Below, in pieces: positions 57,871 through 64,000 of a stretch of DNA of 64,000 nucleotides. This DNA comes from Planomonospora sp. ID67723. Its GTDB lineage: Bacteria > Actinomycetota > Actinomycetes > Streptosporangiales > Streptosporangiaceae. Location of the stretch: positions 558,001-622,000 of the forward strand of contig NZ_JABTEZ010000005.1 in the NCBI RefSeq assembly GCF_015711605.1, given 5' to 3'. A model generated the notes under the pieces. That model worked only from the letters and a program-made list of their open reading frames with translations, was not told the DNA's origin and made no database searches. Every line of letters starts with the position of its first letter. The stretch's first letter is position 1. The position numbers were made by a program, and so were the translations under genes.

Positions 57871-60800
57871 GTGGAGAGCACGACCAGACATCATGTGGCG
57901 ATCGTCGGCATGGCGGGGAGGTTTCCCGGCGCGCACGACATCGAGGAGTTCTGGCAGAACCTGGTGGCCGGGGTCGAGTCGATCACCTTCTTCACCGACG
58001 AGGAACTGCGCGCGGCGGGCACGCCCGACGAGCTCCTGGCGTTCCCCACCTACGTCAGGGCCGCCCCCATCGCCCCCGGGACCGAGGACTTCGAGCCCGC
58101 GTACTTCGGCATGTCGACCCGCGAGGCCGAGATCCTCGATCCGCAGCACCGGGCGTTCCTGGAGGCGTCTGACAGCGCGCTGCAGCACGCCGGGTACGAC
58201 CCCGCCCGCTACGACGCCCGGATCGGCGTCTTCGGCGGCGTCGGCATCAACCGCTACCGGGAGCTGAACGTGATCCGCAACGCGGACGCGATCCGGCTGA
58301 TGGGGCACTTCGCCATCGACCTGTCCAACACCAGCGACTACGTGGCCACCCAGACCGCGTACCGGCTGGGGCTCCGCGGGCCCGCGCTGACGACGCTGAC
58401 GGCGTGCTCCACGTCGCTGGTCGCGGTGCACACGGCCTGCCGGGCACTGCAGGCGGGCGAGTGCGAGATCGCGCTGGCGGGCGGCGTGGACGAACCGCTG
58501 CCGCGCATCTCCGGGTACTTCTACGAGGAGGGCGGGATCTTCTCGCCCGACGGGCACGCCCGCGTGTTCGACGCCAGGGCCAAGGGGACGATCTTCGGCA
58601 GCGGTGTCGGCATCGTCGTGCTCAAGCGCCTGGACGACGCGCTCGCCGACCGGGACACGATCCACGCGGTCATCCGCGGCTCGGCCATCAACAACGACGG
58701 CTCCGCCAAGGGCGCGTTCGCCGCGCCGAGCGTGCAGGGCCAGGTCCGGGTGATCACCGACGCACTCGCGCGGGCCGGGGTGAGCGCGGCCGACATCGGG
58801 TATGTCGAGGCGCACGGGACGGGAACGCTCGTCGGCGACCCGATCGAGGTCAACGCGCTCACCGAGGCGTTCAGAGCGCACACCAGCCGGGTCGGCGACG
58901 TGCCGATCGCGTCGGTCAAATCGAACGTCGGCCACCTCGGCGCCGCCGCCGGCGTCACGGGGCTGATCAAGACGGTGCTGTGCCTGTCGCGGCGCGCGCT
59001 GCCGGCGAGCCTCAACTTCGAGGAGCCGAACCCGGCGATCGACTTCGGCTCCTCACCGTTCTACGTCAACACCGAACTGGCGCCGTGGAAGCCGAACGGG
59101 CACCCGCTGCTCGCCGGGGTCAGCTCGTTCGGCGTCGGCGGGACGAACGCACACATGATCGTCGAGGAGGCCCCGGCCCGGCCCGCGGCGTCGGCGGCGG
59201 GGCCGTACCGGCTGATCCCGCTGTCGGCGCGGACGCCGACGGCGCTGACGGCGCTCGGCGCACTCGTCGGGCGGCACCTGGAGGAGCGGCCCGGTGACCT
59301 CGCGGACGCCGCCCACACGCTCAGCGTCGGCCGTACCGCGCGGGCCGCGCGCGGCTTCGTCGTCGCCGACGACCCGGCCGCCGCCGCCGAGCGGCTCGCC
59401 GCCGGGCCGCCCGCCGGGCACCCGGCGCTGACACCGCCGCGCGGAGGCGAGCGCGAGGTCGTGTTCATGTTCCCCGGTCAGGGCGCCCAGTACGCGGGGA
59501 TGGGCAGGGAGCTCTACGACGCGGAGCCGGTGTTCCGCGCCGAGATCGACGCCTGCGCGGCCCTCGTCCACGACTGGGACCTGCGCGAGAAGCTGTTCGG
59601 CGGGGAAGACCTGAACGAGACGGCCGTCACCCAGCCCGCGGTGTTCGCCGTCGAGTACGCGCTGGCCTGCCTGCTGCGATCGTGGGGCGTCGAGCCCGCG
59701 GCCATGGTCGGGCACAGCATCGGCGAATACGTCGCCGCGTGCCTGGCCGGGGTGTTCACCCGCGAGGAGGCGATGGCCCTGGTGGTCGCGCGCGGCGCGC
59801 TCATGCAGGGGCTGCCGCGCGGTGACATGCTGGCGGTACCGCTCGCCGAGGACCTGCTCGTGCCGATGCTGGTGCCCGGCGTGGACCTCGCGGCCGTCAA
59901 CGCGCCCGACCTGTGCGTGGTGTCCGGGCCCGCCGGGGCCGTGGCCGAGCTGCGCGAGGTGCTGTCGCTGCAGGGCGTCGAGGGCCGCCCGCTGCACACC
60001 TCGCACGCCTTCCACTCGGCGATGGTGGACCCGATCCTGGACGAGTTCGCGGCCGAGGTCGCCGGCTTCGCGCCGCGGCCCCCGGCCCTGCCGTACGTGT
60101 CGAACGTCACCGGGACATGGGTCACCGCCGGGCAGGCGACCGACCCGCGCTACTGGAGCGAGCACCTGCGCCGCTGCGTGCGCTTCGGCGACGCGGTCGG
60201 GCTGCTCACCGAGGGCCGCCGCCGCGTGCTGGTCGAGGTCGGCCCCGGGACGACGCTGACGACTCTGGCCAGGCGCCGCCTGGACGCCGAGCTGTCCGGA
60301 CTGGCCGTGCCCGCCATGCGGCACCCGCAGCAGCGCCAGTCGGACGTGGCGGCCCTGCTGACCGCCGTCGGCCAGGTGTGGCAGGCATCCGGCACGATCG
60401 ACTGGGACAGGTTCTGGTCGGGCGAGCCGCGCTCGCGGATCCCGCTGCCCACCTACCCGTACGAGCGGCAGCGCTGCTGGGCCGAGCCCGACCCCGGCTC
60501 GGAGCTCCAGGCCGCCGGGCCGAAGGACACCGGGCCCTACTACGTGCCGGTGTGGCGGGAGACCGCCCTCCCCGCCGCCGCGCCGGCCGACGAGCGCCCC
60601 TGGATCGTGTTCTCACCGGGCTGCGGCGTCGCCGAGGAACTGGTCAGGCACCGCCGCGCCGCCGGGCTCCCGGTGGTCTCGGCCGTGCCGCCCGGCGCCG
60701 ACGGCGACGTCACCGTCGACCCCAGGGAACTGTCCGACCACTCGGCCCTCCTGGAGGCCGTCACCGGCCCCGACCGGCTGACGATCGTGCACGGCTGGTC

Positions 60801-63309
60801 GGCCGCGGACTCCGCCGACGGCCCGCAGGGCTGGCTCGACCTGGGCTTCTACAGCGTGCTCAACGTGCTGCAGGCGCTCACCCGCAGGCGCGGGGGCCCG
60901 CCCGAGGCCGATCTCGTCCTGGTCTCCACCGACATGAACGACGTGTCCGGCCAGGACGCCGTCGAGCCCGCCAAGGCCGCCCTGCTCGGCCTGATCAAGC
61001 TCGTCCCCAAGGAGCTGACCGGCGTCACCTGCCGCGGCGTCGACTTCTCCGGAACGGGTGACGCGGCGGCCGACGCGCTCCGGCTGGCCGCCGAGATCGC
61101 CGGCGGCGGCCAGGAGGACCAGGTCGCCTACCGCGGCCGCAAGCGCTGGATCTGGGGCTACGACAGGATCGACCTCGACGGGCCCGTCTCCTCGGCGGGG
61201 CTGCGCGACGGCGGCGTCTACGTGATCACCGGCGGGCTGGGCGGCCTCGGCCTCGTGCTCGCCCGCGACCTCGTCGAACGCGTCCGGGCCAAGCTCGTCC
61301 TCGTCGGCCGCACCGGCCTGCCCGAGCGCGCGGACTGGGACGCCTACCTGGCCGCGCACGGCGGCGACGACGCGGTCGCCCGCCGCATCCGCAAGGTGCG
61401 CGACCTCGGTGACGACGTGCTGACCGTCGCCGCCGACGTCGCCGACGTCGGCGCGATGCGCGAGGTCAGGCGGCGCGCGGAGGAGGCGTTCGGCCCGGTC
61501 GACGGCGTCTTCCACGCCGCGGGCGTGTCCGGCGGCGGCATGCTGGAGACCCGCTCGCCGCACGACGCCGCCCAGGTCTTCGCCCCCAAGGTCGGCGGCC
61601 TGTACGCGATCGAGGAGGTCTTCGGCGACTCCCTCGACCTGCTCGTGCTCTACTCGTCGATCGCCGTCGTCTCCGGCGACTTCGGCCTCGGCGACTACTG
61701 CGCGGCCAACGCCGTCATGGACGCCTACGCCCACGCCAAGGCCGCGAGCCGCACGCGGGTGCTGTCGATCAACTGGCCGATCTGGTTCAACGTCGGCATG
61801 GCCCACGACACGTACGCGCCCGCCGTGCTCACCGACTTCGAGCGCGGCGACCGGTACGAGCCCGTGGACCACCCGCTGCTCGACAGCCGCCTGCACCAGC
61901 TCTACTCCGACGAGATCGTGTTCGTGAAGCGGCTGTCGGAGGAGGACTGGGAGGTCGACGAGCACCGCCTCGAAGGGCTGCCCACCATGCCCGGCACCGG
62001 CCTGGTGGAGATCATCAGGGCGGGCTTCGAGCTCGGCACCGGGAACGCCGACATGGAGATCCGCGACGTCGTGTTCATGCGCCCGCTGACCTTCGAGCAC
62101 AGCCGCAACATCCGGGTCGTCTACCGGCCCGACGGTGAGGGCGGCTACCACGTGACAATCGGCGACGCCGACGACGTCACGGCCGGCGACGCCGCCGACG
62201 GGGCGCGGACCGAGTACACCAGGGCCAGGGTCAGGCGGGTGCCGCAGGAGCCGGGGCCCACCCACGACCTCGGGACCCTGCGCGCCCTGTGCGACGTCGA
62301 GGACACCCCCGGCTACGACCCGGTCATCGGCGGGCTCACCGTCGGCGCCCACTGGGACAACATCCGCGGCCGGTGGAAGGGCGAGGACGCGGAGCTGGTG
62401 CTCGTCGAACAGCCCGGCGCCTTCCTGGCGGAGCTGCCCTCGTACGGGCTGCACCCGTCGATGCTGGACAGCGCCAACGCGCTCGGCCAGAGCATCGCGG
62501 CCGACGCGCGGTTCCTGCCGTTCGGCTACGACCGGATCGTCGTCCGGGGCCGCTTCCCCGAGCGGGTGTTCAGCCACATCAGGCACCGCGACGACACCAC
62601 CGGCGACATGACCCGCAGCGACATCACGATCATGGACGCCGAAGGCGGGGAGCTGGTCGCGATCGAGGGTTTCACACTCCTCGCCTACGACTCCGGCGGT
62701 CAGGCCGAGGCCATGGCGGCCGTCCCCGGGGCCGGGGCGGTCGCCGGGGAGGCGCCCTCGGCCGCGACCGACCTGGAGCTGAGGCTGCTGCGCGAGGCCG
62801 ACCTGGAGTTCGGCATCCAGCCGGAGGACGGCTCGGCCGCCCTCCGGCAGATCCTCGGCAGCGGTGTGCGCCCGCAGCTCATCATGTGCCCCGACGGGCT
62901 GGGCGAGCGGCTGCGCCGGGCCGCCGGGGTCACCCGGGAGGCGCTGCGCGAGCAGATCGCCCAGGCTCCGCAGCGGGCCGCAGCGGTCACCGCGCGCAAC
63001 CTCGCCACGCCGTACGTGGAACCGGCGAGTGCGGCGCAGCGGGCGCTGTGCGGGTTCTGGCAGGACTCCCTCGGCGTCGACAGGGTCGGAGTGGACGACG
63101 ACTTCTTCGACCTCGGCGGCAACTCGCTGATCGCCGTGCAGCTCGTCGCCCGGATCCGGGAGCACTTCAGGACCGAGCTGGCCGTCGCGGTCCTCTTCGA
63201 GTGCCGCACCGTGCGCAACCTCGCAGCCGACATCGAGGTCACGCTCGCCGAGCGGGTCGCCGGCATGACCGACGAGGAGGCCGCCGAGCTCCTCGCGGCG
63301 CTGGAGTGA
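57871..63309 (+). CDS. Type I polyketide synthase module, order KS-AT-KR-DH-ACP
   Basis: An 1812-residue single module. KS: Cys179 in Thr-Ala-Cys-Ser-Thr-Ser, with Glu-Ala-His-Gly-Thr-Gly and Asn-Val-Gly-His-Leu. AT: Ser616 in Gly-His-Ser-Ile-Gly-Glu-Tyr and His712-Ala-Phe-His, a malonyl-CoA pattern. KR: NADPH loop Gly-Gly-Leu-Gly-Gly-Leu-Gly near 1119, with Tyr-Ser-Ser and Asp-Tyr-Cys-Ala-Ala-Asn. DH: His1365 in [10 protein letters not shown] and Asp1533 in His-Pro-Ser-Met-Leu-Asp. ACP: Ser1752 in Leu-Gly-Gly-Asn-Ser-Leu. No thioesterase. The dehydratase lies after, not before, the ketoreductase. GTG start with AGGAG five bases upstream. Confidence 0.93.
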   Translation: MESTTRHHVAIVGMAGRFPGAHDIEEFWQNLVAGVESITFFTDEELRAAGTPDELLAFPTYVRAAPIAPGTEDFEPAYFGMSTREAEILDPQHRAFLEASDSALQHAGYDPARYDARIGVFGGVGINRYRELNVIRNADAIRLMGHFAIDLSNTSDYVATQTAYRLGLRGPALTTLTACSTSLVAVHTACRALQAGECEIALAGGVDEPLPRISGYFYEEGGIFSPDGHARVFDARAKGTIFGSGVGIVVLKRLDDALADRDTIHAVIRGSAINNDGSAKGAFAAPSVQGQVRVITDALARAGVSAADIGYVEAHGTGTLVGDPIEVNALTEAFRAHTSRVGDVPIASVKSNVGHLGAAAGVTGLIKTVLCLSRRALPASLNFEEPNPAIDFGSSPFYVNTELAPWKPNGHPLLAGVSSFGVGGTNAHMIVEEAPARPAASAAGPYRLIPLSARTPTALTALGALVGRHLEERPGDLADAAHTLSVGRTARAARGFVVADDPAAAAERLAAGPPAGHPALTPPRGGEREVVFMFPGQGAQYAGMGRELYDAEPVFRAEIDACAALVHDWDLREKLFGGEDLNETAVTQPAVFAVEYALACLLRSWGVEPAAMVGHSIGEYVAACLAGVFTREEAMALVVARGALMQGLPRGDMLAVPLAEDLLVPMLVPGVDLAAVNAPDLCVVSGPAGAVAELREVLSLQGVEGRPLHTSHAFHSAMVDPILDEFAAEVAGFAPRPPALPYVSNVTGTWVTAGQATDPRYWSEHLRRCVRFGDAVGLLTEGRRRVLVEVGPGTTLTTLARRRLDAELSGLAVPAMRHPQQRQSDVAALLTAVGQVWQASGTIDWDRFWSGEPRSRIPLPTYPYERQRCWAEPDPGSELQAAGPKDTGPYYVPVWRETALPAAAPADERPWIVFSPGCGVAEELVRHRRAAGLPVVSAVPPGADGDVTVDPRELSDHSALLEAVTGPDRLTIVHGWSAADSADGPQGWLDLGFYSVLNVLQALTRRRGGPPEADLVLVSTDMNDVSGQDAVEPAKAALLGLIKLVPKELTGVTCRGVDFSGTGDAAADALRLAAEIAGGGQEDQVAYRGRKRWIWGYDRIDLDGPVSSAGLRDGGVYVITGGLGGLGLVLARDLVERVRAKLVLVGRTGLPERADWDAYLAAHGGDDAVARRIRKVRDLGDDVLTVAADVADVGAMREVRRRAEEAFGPVDGVFHAAGVSGGGMLETRSPHDAAQVFAPKVGGLYAIEEVFGDSLDLLVLYSSIAVVSGDFGLGDYCAANAVMDAYAHAKAASRTRVLSINWPIWFNVGMAHDTYAPAVLTDFERGDRYEPVDHPLLDSRLHQLYSDEIVFVKRLSEEDWEVDEHRLEGLPTMPGTGLVEIIRAGFELGTGNADMEIRDVVFMRPLTFEHSRNIRVVYRPDGEGGYHVTIGDADDVTAGDAADGARTEYTRARVRRVPQEPGPTHDLGTLRALCDVEDTPGYDPVIGGLTVGAHWDNIRGRWKGEDAELVLVEQPGAFLAELPSYGLHPSMLDSANALGQSIAADARFLPFGYDRIVVRGRFPERVFSHIRHRDDTTGDMTRSDITIMDAEGGELVAIEGFTLLAYDSGGQAEAMAAVPGAGAVAGEAPSAATDLELRLLREADLEFGIQPEDGSAALRQILGSGVRPQLIMCPDGLGERLRRAAGVTREALREQIAQAPQRAAAVTARNLATPYVEPASAAQRALCGFWQDSLGVDRVGVDDDFFDLGGNSLIAVQLVARIREHFRTELAVAVLFECRTVRNLAADIEVTLAERVAGMTDEEAAELLAALE

Positions 63310-63353
63310 CCTCCCCCGCAACCCTCTCAGGCACCTCAGACAAGGAGCAGCGC

Positions 63354-63557
63354 GTGTTCGAGGACGACGACGACCGCGAGTACACGGTCGTGATCAACCA
63401 CGAGGAGCAGTACTCCATCTGGCCCGTCCAGCGGGCCGTCCCCGCCGGGTGGTCGGAGGTCGGCCGCACCGGTCGGAAAGCCGAGTGCCTGGCCTACATC
63501 GAAGAGGTCTGGACCGACATGCGCTCCAAGAGCCTGCGCGAGCGGATGGGCGGCTGA
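63354..63557 (+). CDS. MbtH-like NRPS accessory protein
   Basis: A 67-residue MbtH-family protein with [10 protein letters not shown], Val-Pro-Ala-Gly-Trp, and [13 protein letters not shown]. These proteins bind and activate NRPS adenylation domains. The GTG at 63354 has AAGGAG six bases upstream. No adenylation domain is in the window, so the partner NRPS must lie further right or elsewhere. Confidence 0.95.
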   Translation: MFEDDDDREYTVVINHEEQYSIWPVQRAVPAGWSEVGRTGRKAECLAYIEEVWTDMRSKSLRERMGG

Positions 63558-63559
63558 GG

Positions 63560-64000
63560 GTGCCCGTTCCGCCGGAGACCGGAGTGGTGATCCACGGACA
63601 GGACCTGCCCGTGGCCGAGATGCTCGAGCGGGCCAGGCTCGCCGAGAAGATCGGAGCCGACGCGGTGTGGCTGGTGCAGCTGCCGAGCCTGCGCGACAGC
63701 GCCGCCGTGCTGGCCGCGCTGGCCTGCGTCACCGAGCGCGTCGCCCTCGGCGCCGGCGTGCTGCCGTTCTACACGCGCCCGCCGGTCAGCATGGCGCAGA
63801 CCGCGCTGACGGTGGACGAGCTGTCCGGCGGCCGGTTCGCGCTCGGCGTCGGCAGCGGGCACCGCGTGACCGGCGAGTGGATGCTGGGTGTGCCGGCGGG
63901 CCCGCCGGTCGGGTCGATGCGCGAATACCTGTCGATCGTCACCTCGCTCATCCGGGACGGCGAGGTGCACGAGACGGGCGACTGGTATCGCGCGCACGCC
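63560..64000 (+). CDS. LLM-class flavin-dependent oxidoreductase, 3' truncated
   Basis: A frame from GTG 63560 runs off the window end after 147 codons. It has the luciferase-like pattern Ala-Glu-Met-Leu-Glu-Arg-Ala-Arg-Leu-Ala-Glu-Lys-Ile-Gly-Ala-Asp-Ala-Val-Trp, Leu-Gly-Ala-Gly-Val-Leu-Pro, and Gly-Gly-Arg-Phe-Ala-Leu-Gly-Val-Gly-Ser-Gly-His, as in F420- or FMN-dependent monooxygenases. It begins two bases after the MbtH stop, so it belongs to the cluster operon, likely as a tailoring oxidase. Confidence 0.88.
   Translation, partial: MPVPPETGVVIHGQDLPVAEMLERARLAEKIGADAVWLVQLPSLRDSAAVLAALACVTERVALGAGVLPFYTRPPVSMAQTALTVDELSGGRFALGVGSGHRVTGEWMLGVPAGPPVGSMREYLSIVTSLIRDGEVHETGDWYRAHA

Noticed and set aside
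60613-63321. 902-codon minus-strand frame opposite the PKS
   Set aside because: Shadow of the PKS reading frame; Asp/Val/Gly/His-rich with no fold, and the plus strand has intact KR, DH and ACP motifs.

Overview
The window is a chromosomal stretch from a very high-GC filamentous actinobacterium. The evidence is the strong G/C third-position bias, many GTG starts, a geosmin synthase, a secreted LPMO, a Tat-exported cholesterol oxidase, a SARP-type pathway regulator and a PKS/Dap biosynthetic cluster. Gene style fits Streptosporangiales or Streptomyces relatives; the genus cannot be fixed from sequence alone. I saw no rRNA, tRNA, CRISPR array, IS element or phage gene.

Layout. 1-9.3 kb is mixed housekeeping: a truncated sulfotransferase, DinB-like protein, pirin, a chitin-type LPMO with its own promoter, a sugar ABC importer without its ATPase, a methyltransferase, a NADAR protein, a sirtuin and a NUDIX hydrolase. 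9.4-23 kb is a glycoside-use region: GH1, GH3, a TetR regulator, an oligopeptide-type ABC importer (with a permease-ATPase fusion), GH20 and a flavin monooxygenase. Three near-identical palindromes (CTACCA-N2-TGGTWAR) precede GH1, the tetR/importer pair and GH20/monooxygenase, so these genes look like one local TetR regulon. 23-31 kb holds a single-domain response regulator facing a MASE1 histidine kinase, a metallo-hydrolase, a GlxA-type regulator, a GDSL hydrolase and a YihY membrane protein.

31-39 kb is a tightly overlapping five-gene operon (alpha/beta hydrolase, acetoacetate-decarboxylase-like, patatin-like, small membrane protein, animal-type haem peroxidase) divergent from a long GMC oxidoreductase; it looks like a lipid or sterol oxidation system of unknown product. 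39.3-45.6 kb is the most striking locus: a polyprenyl diphosphate synthase, a Family 2B (EshA-like) encapsulin shell gene with a cNMP-binding domain, a two-domain geosmin synthase, and a second divergent shell gene. The three downstream genes overlap at their stop/start codons. The two shell genes share almost identical DNA in their HK97-fold C-terminal halves but have diverged in the cNMP domain, which points to gene conversion and a two-component terpene-synthase nanocompartment.

45.7-49.8 kb holds a cholesterol oxidase, an AhpD-like protein, a DapB-like dehydrogenase and a rhomboid protease. 49.8-64 kb is the left part of a biosynthetic cluster: SbnB- and SbnA-like enzymes for L-2,3-diaminopropionate, a large SARP/AfsR regulator, a small LuxR-type HTH protein, an alpha/beta hydrolase, an MFS exporter, one PKS module with the unusual order KS-AT-KR-DH-ACP, an MbtH-like protein and a luciferase-like oxidoreductase cut by the window end. 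A shared dyad, TGGCGA-N4-TCGCCA, lies in both divergent promoter regions of this cluster. The MbtH protein and the Dap genes predict NRPS genes to the right of the window.
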